Below, one piece after another: positions 1 through 9,834 of a DNA stretch of 64,000 bases. The notes beneath the pieces are model-generated. The model worked only from the letters and a program-made list of their open reading frames with translations. It did no database searches and had not been told where the DNA came from. The stretch spans positions 191,641,477 through 191,705,476 of the forward strand of contig NC_090322.1 in NCBI RefSeq assembly GCF_040869045.1. The letters are read 5' to 3'. The translations under genes and the position numbers were made by a program. The stretch comes from Eurosta solidaginis. Taxonomy: Eukaryota; Arthropoda; Insecta; Diptera; Tephritidae. The first letter of the stretch is position 1. Each line of letters opens with the position of its first letter.

Positions 1-260
1 AATAATTAGGTAGGTCCTAGGTACTAGTCATCACACTCCTCATCAATCTAGGGCGTTGATCAGACAATTAAATAAAAGCGTTGGACGCGTCAAATTTCTA
101 TTGATAGTCATAAGTAAGACCAACTGAACCTTAATCAGGTTATGCTACGCCTCACATTTTTAGAAATTTCACGCGCCCAATGCTTTTATTTATTTGTCTA
201 ATCAACGCCGTAGATTGATGAGGCATATGATGACTAGTACCTAGGAGCTACCTAATTATT
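1..260. mobile_element. Long-TIR MITE at the window edge
   Basis: The two ends are inverted copies of each other over about 95 bases. The left arm begins AATAATTAGGTAG and the right arm ends CTACCTAATTATT, with shared inner words such as CTAGGTACTAGTCATCA and CATCAATCTA. The middle (about 100-165) is not inverted. No coding capacity is visible. This is the shape of a non-autonomous DNA transposon. The left flank lies outside the window, so the target duplication cannot be checked and the superfamily stays open. Confidence 0.75.
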
Positions 261-394
261 TTCTAGCTTTTAGTATTATTATTACTTCATGTAAGTATTG
301 TTTTCAATAAAACGGTTTAACTAAAATTTTTTTTTTTATTACTTTATTTTCAAGTTTTTAATGTTTATTTAATTGCCTATTATTTATCACGTAT

Positions 395-850
395 GCTTGT
401 CCCTCCTCGAACTACAAAATATTTTGATGTCACTTCTACCGGACTGTATGTAATATTTGTTCCAAATATGAGCCAAATCGGACCAAAAATACGATTTTTT
501 TTCAATATCTCGATCCCTGCGCCACCTAGCGGCGGTTTTTTCATAGGTCGCTTTCTATTCACATATGTATTAGTGTTCCAAATATGAGCCAAATCGGACC
601 ACAACTACGATTTTTTGATAAGTCGCTTTCTATTCACATATGCATTATGTGTTCCAAATATGAGCCAAACCGGACCACAAATACGATTTTTTTTGAATAA
701 CTCGATCCCTGCGTCACCTAGCGCCGATTTTTTTCATAGGTCGCTTTCTATTCATGTATGTATTATGTGCTCCAAATATGAGCCAAATCGGCCTACAAAT
801 ACGATTTTTTTAAATGTTTCGATCCATGCGCCACCTATCTGAGTTTTTTC
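395..850 (+). repeat. ~115-bp tandem array with GCGCCACCTAGCGG cores
   Basis: Four partial units share TTCCAAATATGAGCCAAA, CGGACCACAAATACGATTTTT and TCGATCC-TGCGCCACCTAGCG. The word GAGCCAAA(T/C)CGG recurs near 470, 585, 663 and 781, so most units are about 80-118 bases and one is shortened. The short reading frames across it are by-products of the repeat. Bases 850-950 carry a related tail (AGCTTGTAGCT-ATCG-GAAGTTACT) also seen in the array at 26.4-27.2 kb, so both belong to one family. Confidence 0.75.
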
Positions 851-959
851 GTATTATTGCAATGTCATCGGGTTGTGAACTATATTCCAAGTTTCAAGCT
901 TGTAGCTTATCGGGAAGTTACTCAAATTTCAATTACAATATTCGTTCACAACGGCCGTG

Positions 960-3030
960 CAGCCGGCCTGTCAAGTCAAGCTAAATAAACCCGTTTAAAA
1001 AACGCCCTAACACATATACTTAGATATATTACCAAACATTAATGGATAATGCATATTATTATCACCAATAAAGAAAAAACACTCACCTGTCACATAACAT
1101 GACAATGTTGCCAATAGTGCGCACAGCTTTGGTAGCAGATTCCGCTCGTTCATGTTACGTTGCTACACTGAACACTAAAAATTGTCTGGCAACACAAAGT
1201 AAAAGTTGATTAAATAGGAAATAACAGCTATGTAAATAGAGGCTATGTGATAAGAAACTAATCTACGAAATATAATGAAAAACAACAGAGATGTTTATTA
1301 CAGCAACGGTAACGGTACACTTAAAAAAAATTAGATAATATTTATTCATTTCTAATATACATATGTATTTGCAGCTAAAGTTATGCGCATTTGCTGGTTT
1401 GGCACAAAATCACTGTCACTGGCATTGATCGTTTCAAAATTTTATTTTTTGTTTTCAAAGTTAAACCTAACACACTTCTCATTTAAGCGTGTTTCTTATT
1501 CGCGCAGCAGATATTACGATTATTTTGGATTTTTCTCATTTTGTTTGATTATGCTTTCCAAGCAGTTTTGTTTTGTGGGTTTCTTATTTGATTTTAAATT
1601 CACTTTCACCTGTTGTTGCGGAGCCGGCGTGAACACATTGAGAGTTGCCACTTGTTGTGTGCATTTATGATTAGCACAGTTATAATAATGCTGTTGTTGT
1701 TTTTTTTTAGGAAAAAGGTAACAAGATAAATATAAGTCGTTATGCATTTTCATTCATTGGTTTGTTTACTTTAGATAAGAGTGCGCATTACGTTCGGCTT
1801 ATTGAAGTTATTGACGTTATGTAAATTGGCGTTAAAAGCTATGTATATTACCTAATCGATGTTGATGACGATGCGTTTAAATTGAGCAATTTGTCAATAA
1901 TTGTGGTAGGTTTGGTAGAGTAGACTTTATATTCGTTACTTTTGCTTTAAAAAGTTTAATTTTTTAATTATTTGATGCCTGACGATTAATTTACTTTTGC
2001 TGGGCTAGGTACATATGCCCAAGCATATGATGTGACTTGTCTTGTTACAGGCTCTTTGTTTGCTTTAGGAAAGCACAAACTACTTTCAAAATGATTCACA
2101 CTTGGTCCAATGATAATGAGTTATCTGGTAGCCTCGCCGAAATAATTGTTGCTCTCCTTACTAAATGCAGAACGCCCTTCAACCTACCCTTAACGTAGTG
2201 ACAATTTAAAGATCTTCCGAAGTTAAATACCTTAAGGTGATCTTATATACATTTTCACTAGCCCCAAATGCGTACCTTCCCTGCAAGACTCGACTACGAG
2301 GATACCAATCCATCCCAAGAGAACGCACTGACGTAATCGAAAAAATATCAAAAATACAAAACAGTTTCTGATATAATTGTCACTTTGGCTTTAAAAAAAC
2401 TAGTGGAAACTGCTTTTTATAACTTTAGTACAACACTAAGATTATGGTACGTCGCTTAAATACTGTATTCTTGCCGGGTTTCTCTTAGTAAGATAATGCC
2501 AAAAGCGTAATATCTCCGTCACATAAGCAGTTTTTCATATAGATGCGTTTCACTCAACCTTATGCATTATGAGTAGATTGAATGTATTTCTATGGAGAAC
2601 GTTAGATTGAGCGACACTGGCGCCATCTGATATGGAAAAGTAGCCAACTCCCAAATTTTGTTGCAAGCAAATCATAAGCAGAAGAATTTGACATTTGCTT
2701 TGGCTAAGGGTGTTGGCACACTTTGAAGTGAAATTATTTTTCCGACTGGTTGGTCAATTTTCTAACATTTTTCGCAATTAAAAACTGCAATATAACAATC
2801 GAATACGCCACAAAATATGTTAGCAAGTGTTTTTGTTGTATAGGGAGGAAGTTTATAACAGTGCTTAACGAAATTTTGTATGTGAATTGGCAAGGAGTAG
2901 TAAACTTCAATTGCCAAGTCTGAAGTTCCTTCATATTTACAAACGCAACATCTTTGTTGATTGTGGCAATTGTATTGGAATGCATAAGCTTGTGTTAAAC
3001 GCATCTATTTGAAAACTGTCATTGTGCCGC
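960..3030. other. AT-rich DNA with no recognised gene
   Basis: Short frames are present here, for example near 1383-1670, but none shows a recognisable domain, a plausible splice structure or a coding-like composition. Homopolymer runs and TACATATGTA-like words are common. I see no repeat with clear ends. Confidence 0.5.
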
Positions 3031-3036
3031 GGCCTT

Positions 3037-3254
3037 AATGCTTGGTAATTGAGCTATATGTGGCTGTGTATGTGTAAGTAACTACTTGGGCTGATGACTA
3101 CATGTTTGTGTGTGTGAGATAAGATATCTCACTTTTCGTCGCCTTCCATGCATGTTTGTGTGTAAATGATGATTGAAGTGATCATGTACACAAGTGTGGT
3201 TTTGTTGTTGCGTGATTATTTACTAACAGCCTAGTGATGTCAACATCCGCCACA
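3037..3254 (-). mobile_element. Truncated Ty3/gypsy LTR fragment
   Basis: The reverse complement starts TGTGGCGGATGTTGAC and runs through CTGTTAGTAAATAATCAC, ACATGTAGTCATCAGCCCAA and AGCTCAATTACCAAGCA. These words occur in the same order in the LTR at 38482-38941. Only the 5' half of the LTR is present, and the match stops near 3037. Confidence 0.75.
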
Positions 3255-3324
3255 ATATTTTTAAATTAAACGAGATATGCTATAGTATTTTGAAAATTGT
3301 ATATATAGCCAAGTAGGGTTGCCC

Positions 3325-3408
3325 TTTAATCTATATACTACTTTATAATTCAGCTACTATACCGGACACAGCTCAACCGATTTAAACGAAATACGGTGTA
3401 TAGATAAT
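3325..3408 (+). mobile_element. Possible Helitron 5' fragment
   Basis: The stretch ATCTATATACTAC followed by CAGCTCAACCGATTTAAACG resembles 5' regions of insect Helitrons, in which a TC-start is followed by a line like 'cggctggaccgattt'. A similar arrangement lies at 47529. It is short and degenerate, so the call is tentative. Confidence 0.3.
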
Positions 3409-4041
3409 CAGGCCTGTTCTGAATTCCGACTCGGAATGAAAAGTAAAACGACATTGATTTCGACTCGGTTTCTATTTGGTGTTCTCAATTCCGATTGTAA
3501 AAAATCGATTCGAAGTCGATTTCGAATCGTTTTCATTCCGATTCGGTAACCAGTTTAATCAGCTGTTTTTGTTTATGTGTTTTGGTTTAAGTATCATACA
3601 ATTTTATTTTAATTAAAAAATGCCTGCAGATATGGTTTTTGATGCGCAGACGCAAGAATACGTGCTATTGTGCGTGCGAATCGTAAAAATGCGCTGGATC
3701 GGAATTCAGAACAGGTCGACTTCATTTCCATCAGCATCGATTTGTTTGCCTAATAGATTTCTTGATAGAAGTTTTTAAAGAAAGATTTATTATGCCAATT
3801 TAACTCAAGTTTAAACAAAAAATACACACAACTCTTCCAAATAAAATGAAGAATTTAAAAAAAATTATTTGAAAGACAAATATCGCAACATTTGTGTATA
3901 ATCTGCCAATTAATTTTCATTCCGACTGCTCAGAGGCAATACTTTTCAAACCGATAATTTTTGGTCGGAATCGAAATTGAGAACACCAATCCATTTCGAT
4001 TCCGAAAAAATTGATCGGAATCGGAATCCAGAACAGGCCTG
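3409..4041. mobile_element. PIF/Harbinger-like MITE with AAT flanks
   Basis: The left end is CAGGCCTGTTCTGAATTCCG and the right end is its near-complement, TCGGAATCCAGAACAGGCCTG shortened by mismatches. Both sides are flanked by AAT, a possible 3-bp target duplication of the type made by PIF/Harbinger elements. A third inverted end (GGAATTCAGAACAGGTC, about 3698-3714) suggests two copies joined or nested. The interior is rich in TTCCGAT words and has no transposase. Confidence 0.65.
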
Positions 4042-4485
4042 AATGTTTCACATTCTTAGACTTTTTATCTACTTGATGCTTTTGAGTATATAGGAGGCAA
4101 CCTTCCTTTTTGAACATATTATAACTTTAATTAAAATAGTACGATATGGGTATCGAACGAAAGGTATTTTACGAAGGATTTAAATAGAAGTAATTTGAAG
4201 TTAGGGTGACACTTAGGGGTATCACCTAGCTTTATTATATTGCGCTACTAAAAAAAAAATATTCGATGAAAATAACGTTTTTTCGTGTTCAATGGTAAAA
4301 TCGTACGATGAAATTTGATGAAGGTTAGAGGATATTCTTATCATTAATCCCAACTAATCAAAGAAATTCAAAGTATATCTGCTATGTACTATAGTATTCG
4401 AATGTAATTAGTAAATATATATATCAGTGGTGCACAACGCCGGCAGAGCTGCGAATGCTCACACAACTTTGTAGCAGTATGTGTG
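4042..4485. other. Unassigned AT-rich DNA
   Basis: No reading frame, repeat boundary or RNA structure could be supported here. Confidence 0.4.
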
Positions 4486-4486
4486 C

Positions 4487-4795
4487 GGCCGCCGTGGTGT
4501 GATGGAAGCGTGCTCGGCACCACGCTGAAGATCCTGGGTTCACGTCCCGGGCAAAACAACATCAAAATCTTAGAGATAAGAAAGATTAGAAGAAAAGTTT
4601 TCTAGGCGGGCTCGCCCCTCGGAAGCGTTTGGCAAGCACTTCGAGTGTATTTCTGCCAAGAAAAGCTCCCAGTGAAAACTCATCTGCCTTGAAGATGCCC
4701 TTCGGAGTCGGCATAAAACAAGTAGGTCCCGTCCCGCCAATTTGTAGGAAAAATTAAAAAGGAGCACGACGCAAATTTTCCGAACCCAGCAAACA
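4487..4795 (+). mobile_element. tRNA-headed SINE, most complete copy
   Basis: The first ~75 bases look like a tRNA gene: an A-box-like TGGTGTGATGG, then a T-arm CTGGG-TTCACGT-CCCGG that pairs and contains a B-box (GGTTCACGTCC). This is followed by a conserved body: GCTCGCCCCTCGG, CATCTGCC, GATGCC-TTCGGAGTCGGC, GTAGGTCCCGTCCCGCCAAT and AGGAGCACGACGCAAATT. The same body occurs at 8131, 28638, 44827 and 53937. This is a tRNA-derived SINE family, not a working tRNA, because the acceptor ends do not pair. Confidence 0.8.
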
Positions 4796-4884
4796 CAAAA
4801 GATTTCTTCAACACGTAATTCAACTTTTTTATATTGAAAATCATGCAGAAAAAATGTTATGGCAATTTACTACTTTCTTCAATT

Positions 4885-4953
4885 ACATAAAATTGTAATG
4901 CTTATCTCAAACTCTAGTCAACTTTAACTAAGTTTAAACTCGCACTGAAAAAC
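4885..4953 (+). mobile_element. Fragment of a TTTTTCAGTGCGAG-ended MITE
   Basis: The words CTCTAGT and TTTAAACTCGCACTGAAAAAC match the right end of the candidate element at 13736-13877. Only this terminal part is present. Confidence 0.4.
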
Positions 4954-4999
4954 CAGCTTTAATTGGAACGAAATCTGCTTTTAAATGTTCTACCCCGGC

Positions 5000-6250
5000 T
5001 TGTTAGAGATCTATCGCGGTATGATTTTAAAATCATCGCTGCGCTGAAACGGCATGTAGACGAAACCCGAATAGTTTTCCGAAGCTCTACGAAGCCCTCG
5101 AGTGCATTTTCATATTTTTTTTTTTACACATGCAGTTTTTGGATTATTACTGAATAAAAGGGAATAATAGAGCCAAAAAACTGTTTTGACAAAGCAATCC
5201 AAAACAAAAGTTCAAAAACGGTTCGAACAACTGAACCCAACCGATTACATTTTTCAGCCGGTGCATATACATTTGTATCACTTTAAATATTACCTTGTAC
5301 GTGCTGTATAAATTTATTCTAACTACTCAACATTAGGCATTTTTTTTCAAATTTACCTATTTTTACCTCAAATATGAACAATGAAAAAAAAACGCTCACA
5401 CTTCTTTGCAATTGAAACTCCGAATGAACCGTAAACACATGTAATACGCGCCGGCTTCCACACTCATTTGAGCAATCATTGCAATCAATTTTGAGCCCAC
5501 AAGCATGGTGAGATGGAAGAGACTTTCACAAAGCTGCTCAGCCATTAATGCACACCGGTTCGCTTGTAAATGTCTAGTTACTCAGGCATATTTGAAGTCA
5601 TAAGCTCATTAATACGCTCACTGATTTGCAACCGCTCTTGTTATGGTGCTTATCAGTTGCATATGTTTGTTTGTATTTATTATATTTAAAAACCGCTAAG
5701 CAAAATATAATAATTTCTCTGTATGCGTCTGTTCGCACACTGCTTTCACTGGCCTTAACAGCACCCGCTTACACATGAACATATCAACTGCACGCATATT
5801 CATTTCATTCATTCATAAATTTGACTCACACGCTTTTGTTGATGGACTGCGGTAACAGCCATTGATTTTAAATGTATATATATAGGCCACAATTATCGAA
5901 GATCAACCAATAACAAGTTTCTGCACAATTTCTTTCCAATCTGATTTAGTAACTAGCTTAACAGTTTCAGTTTAAATATTTTTGAAGCATCAACTTTTTC
6001 CAGTAACAACTGTCACCAAGATTGTTTATACATACGTACGTAGATTTGCGGTATTACGTTTGAGCATGAATGTATGTACATATGTATGTATGAGCTTTTG
6101 TGGAAAAACGGGAAAAAATTTAAAAAAACATTATCGTTGGTCCGCTTTGTTAAATTATCTCCAAGTCGATTTGCGTTTTTTAGGAGCTGTAAAGAAAATA
6201 AAAGAAAAAGTAAAGATGGATATTTAGCTTCTTCAACAATAGTATTAATT
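5000..6250. other. AT-rich DNA with no recognised gene
   Basis: Frames around 4963-5157 and 5982-6321 are short and lack recognisable domains. No element ends were found. Confidence 0.45.
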
Positions 6251-6626
6251 TGTATACTCAGCTGAGCAGCGCTCACAGAGTATATTAATTTTGTTCGCAC
6301 AACGGTACCCTGTAACGCCATAAACTAATCGCGATAGATATAGACTTCTATATATCAAAATGATCTGGGCGAAAAAAGAAATTCATTTAGCCATGACCGT
6401 CCGTCTGTCCGTCCGTCCGTCCGTAAACACGATAACTTGAGTAAATTTTGATGTATCTTGATGAAATTTGGTATGTAAGTATCTGGGCACTCATCTCAGA
6501 TCGATTAAAATTAACGAAATCGGACTATAACCACGCGTACTCTTTCGATATCGAAAATTTCGAAAATCCGAAAAAGTGCGATAATTCATTACCAAAGATG
6601 GATAAAGCGATGAAACTTGGTAGGTG

Positions 6627-7519
6627 CTAGATTAGGATATGTATTATGGTTTGATCCATACCAAGGCCATGCAGCAGTTATTCCAACGGCTTATAGACAG
6701 TTAGGTCTAGGGGCTGCTGTTGTTTTACGTTTTTCTGATTGCTTACAATTTTGTTACCGAGATGTACCTTTTCACCTATTCTTTGACAACTTCTTTTCCT
6801 CTATTCCTCTCTTTCACGAATTAGGTGAAAGAGGACTCAAAGCCACAGGAACAATTCGCGAAGACCGTACAAAAAACTGCCCTTTACCGTGCAATAAATA
6901 TTTCATGAAAACAGAAAGGGGCACATTCAAGTACAAGTCAAGTAAACCTGGAGATATTTTGGTTTGTAAGTGGAATGACAATAGTGTGGTGACTGTGGCA
7001 TCAAATTCGGAAACAATAGAACCTTTACATAAAGCAAAACGATTTTCCCAGCAGCAGAAGAAATATATAATCATTGATCAGCCAGCAATTATAAAAAGTT
7101 ATAACCAAAATATGGGTGGGGTCGATATGTCCGATCAAAACATTGGACTCTAACGTACATCTGTTCGTGGTAAAAAATGGTATTTTTCATTATTTTCTCA
7201 CTGCTTGGACATGGCCACACACAATGCATGGCAACTTTACAAAAGTAATGGAGGAGAGTACGATCATCTCTTATTCCGGACAACTGTCGCCAGAGGTATC
7301 TTGGAAACACATAAAAAGAGTGAAAAACGCGGTCGCTGCCCCACTCCTAGAACTTATAGGGAAACTTCACGTTACGACAAGATTGATCATTTAATACAGT
7401 ACAATGACTCTCAGCTTCGATGTTGGATTTGCAAAAAAAATACAAACTTTACTTGCCAAAAGTGTAAAATTCATTTGTACCCTAAATCATGTTTTGTAAC
7501 ATACCATACTCCTATATAG
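6627..7519 (+). pseudogene. piggyBac transposase, C-terminal half, nonsense
   Basis: The frame encodes part of a piggyBac-type DDE transposase (DDE_Tnp_1_7 family), which cuts and pastes DNA at TTAA. Visible family motifs are GYVLWFDPYQG, FHLFFDNFFSSIPL, ERGLKATGTIREDRTKNCPL, VVTVASNSETIEPL and YNQNMGGVDMSDQ. The same frame continues after an in-frame TAA at 7151-7153 into GKKWYF and DMATHNAWQLYK and ends in a cysteine-rich tail (CWIC, CQKC), the usual zinc-binding C-terminus. Family members run about 550-600 residues, so roughly half is missing and no start belongs to it. With the premature stop it cannot make transposase. Confidence 0.9.
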
Positions 7520-7841
7520 ATAAACTGGATACTTATTATTTTTTTTTTTTTAATAAAATAAAAATGGAGTGAATTGAAATAAAAATGAAATAAAAGAAAC
7601 CATTTACAGTAAAAAAGTTGTTTCTTTCGTTGGAATAGGGTAAGATCGACTAACTTGTACTTGTATGGGCAGGTATCTACCTACTTGTTACTACTGATCG
7701 TTATAAAGAATCCGATTTTCCAAGCTTTTCAGAAAACCCAGATTTTTTTACTATTTTTCCTTCTTTACTAGATGCATTATGGTAATAATATTAAAAAATC
7801 ACGTTGTAACTAGACAAAAAATTATTTCAGTAACAACCGGG
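6627..7841 (+). mobile_element. piggyBac-family transposon, 5' truncated
   Basis: This holds the transposase pseudogene plus a 3' non-coding tail. The right end reads ACAACCGGG and is followed directly by TTAA (7842-7845), the target used by piggyBac transposases. The host HINE-like sequence resumes exactly after that TTAA, as judged from the empty site in the copy at about 35937. The 5' terminus and N-terminal half of the gene are missing. Confidence 0.8.
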
Positions 7842-8057
7842 TTAAGTATGAGAAAATGAAAAAGTTCTGCAGGGCGAAATCTTAAGCCCTTGGAATCATG
7901 GCAGGAATACTGTTCGTGGTATTACATATATAAATAAATTCGCGATACCCGACAGATGAGGTTCTGGGTCACCCTGGCCCACATTTTGGTCGATATCTCG
8001 AAAACGCCTTCACATATACAACTGAGGGCCACTCCCTTTTAAAACCCTCATTAATAC

Positions 8058-8688
8058 TGTAACGAATTTACTGCAATTCCTCTTATTTGCAACCTTCTGC
8101 TAACGTTCGAATCACTAAACTGTTGAGTAATTTTAGAAATAAAGTTTTTCAATTAGAAGAAAATTTTTCTAAGCGGGGTCGCCCCTCGGCAGTGTTTGGC
8201 AAGCGCTCCGGGTGTATTTCTGCCATGAAAAGCTTTCAGTGAAAACTCATCTGCCTTGCAGATGCCGTTCGGAGTCGGAATAAAATCATGTAGGTCCCGT
8301 CCGGCCAATTTGTAGGGAAAATCAAGAGGAGCACGACGCAAATTGGAAGAGGAGCTCGGCCTTAGATCTCTTCGGAGGTTATCGTGCCTTACATTTTTTA
8401 TACTTCTAGGCTTTTCTATTCTAGAATTTACTAGTTAGTTATCAGCTACAACTACGTTTATAGCTTCTCATATGCGCCTGTATACATGAGTAATACTTGC
8501 ACAAATTATTGCCTTCTTTTGTGAGCATCTCAGATAAGATATACGCATGTGTTTGTGCGTCTCTTCTCCGCTGCTCGTATGGACATATGGGTAGACATAA
8601 TGATTGATTTAATGATGTGCATACAAGTCACTGCTTAGCATCGGCTTAGAGATGATAGTATCACTTAGTGTTGGTAATATTCGTCACA
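8058..8688 (-). repeat. 3' LTR of the gypsy element, SINE-disrupted
   Basis: On the plus strand it runs from TGTAACGAATTTACTGC to ATATTCGTCACA, so on the element's strand it begins TGTGACGAATATT and ends ...TTACA, with TG/CA ends. A SINE occupies 8131-8400, and about 170 bases of LTR present in the right-hand copy are absent at that point. Confidence 0.9.
8131..8400 (+). mobile_element. SINE copy inside the gypsy LTR (headless)
   Basis: Begins TTTTAGAAATAAAGTTTTTC and carries the family body GGTCGCCCCTCGG, GCAAGCGCTCCGGGTGTATT, GATGCCGTTCGGAGTCGG and GGAGCACGACGCAAATTGG, ending GATCTCTTCGGAGGTTATCG. The tRNA-like head is missing. LTR sequence lies on both sides. Confidence 0.85.
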
Positions 8689-8703
8689 CTGCCCTCCACC
8701 TCC
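8689..8703 (-). promoter_or_regulatory. Polypurine tract of the gypsy element
   Basis: Immediately inside the 3' LTR the minus strand reads GGAGGTGGAGGGCAG, a purine-rich primer for plus-strand synthesis. It overlaps the end of the pol frame. The fragment at 37930-38941 has the equivalent GGTGGGAGACAG before its LTR. Confidence 0.8.
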
Positions 8704-9834
8704 TAAGTCTGATCGTCCCGATTAGATAAATCTCTCGATCTAAACGCTGCCAGCCTTTCCAAATGAACCACTTTCATTTTGGTTCGTGGTTTGCCAATGG
8801 TTTGTATGCGGTACACTACATCGTAGATCCTTTTTAAAACTTTGTACGGTCCTTCCCAATTACACTGCAATTTCGGGGACAAACCTTTTTTTCGCTGTGG
8901 GTTGTATAACAGCACCAAATCTCCTTCCTCAAACCCTTCCGAATTAATTGATTTACCGTATCTGGCTTTCATCTTATCACTCATAATCTTTGCTCGTTGC
9001 CTTACCAGATCGTGTATCTCTCTCAGCTCTTCTTCCAAGACACCAGTGGATTTCTTGACATTTGTTTCCGCATCAGCATCTATCCCATACTTCAAATCAG
9101 CTGGCGGTCGAAGGTCATTGCCAAAAATTACCTTTGCGGGAGTTTGGCCCTTTGTCTCATGTACTGCCGATCGGTAAGCCATCAAGAATAATGATATGTG
9201 TGTATCCCACTCCCATGTAACTCCATTGGTACACCATACCTTGCAACCCAATCGTTTGTAACCACTTCTGCTACTGTTTGCGCTTCTTGGTTTGAGATTG
9301 GGTATTTACTGAAATAATCCATAACCACCAGTACGTATTTGTTTCCGCGGTTGCTGTGACATCCATGGCGATCGTTTCAAATGGTGCACCTGAAATATAC
9401 TGCTTCATCTGGCCATGACTTCGTGTTTTGCGCCCTTTCGCTCTGATGCAAACCTCGCAGTTGGCAATCCACTCGGTGACCGACTGACGGCAACCAACCC
9501 AATAGAATCTCTGCTTAATTTTCTCGAGCGTCTCCGCGATTCCTAGATGACCTCCACTTGGACCATTATGCAGCTCGCTGAGCACGTCAGGAATCCTCTT
9601 TCTGGGAACAACTATCAGTTTCCTCTTGCATTGACCATCCTCACTCTCCCATACTCGATGAAGGCAACCGGATATCAATTCTAAACTGTTCCACTGTGCC
9701 CAATATGAATTCGCAATGGGACTCTCTGCTGACATCTCTTCTCTGTTTGGTCTTTCGTTTCGTTCGAGCCCTTGCATAACATTGACAGATCTGTATCTTC
9801 TAGCTGACACTTTCTTACTTCTTCCTTGTCCCAT
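8703..9834 (-). pseudogene. pol: Integrase region of gypsy pol, deleted and shifted
   Basis: Integrase inserts the cDNA into the host chromosome. The zinc-binding HHCC domain is clear (HNGPSGGHLGIAETL, then CEVCIRAKG, on the minus strand around 9440-9570). It leads into PFETIAMDV, which carries the first catalytic Asp. The frame shifts near 9345, and the frame with GNKYVLVV and DYFSKYPI continues to WVARYGVPMELH. It then joins directly to EWDTHISLFLMAYRSAVHE (around 9225). In relatives about 70-80 residues, including the rest of the catalytic core, lie between those points. The C-terminal part (FEEGDLVLLYNP, LQCNWEGPYKVL) is open to 8703. The enzyme cannot be active. Confidence 0.9.

Larger units (their letters stand above)
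6252..8057 (+). mobile_element. HINE/DINE-1-like element, copy A (broken)
   Basis: It opens with the family subterminal repeat TATACTCAGCTGAGC and shares with the copy at 34022-37137 the GTCCGTCCGTCC run, ATAACTTGAGTAAATTTTGA, TCGATATCGAAAATTTCGAA, and, at 7855-8057, GAAAATGAAAAAGTTCTGC and TTTTAAAACCCTCATTAATAC. A piggyBac remnant sits at ~6627-7841, and about 840 bases of the host copy next to it are missing. The right part is cut off by the gypsy insertion at 8058. It has no coding capacity of its own. Confidence 0.7.

Noticed and set aside
4487..4560. True tRNA gene
   Set aside because: A/B-box words and a T-arm are present but there is no closing acceptor stem, and the same body follows the head in another copy, so it is a SINE.
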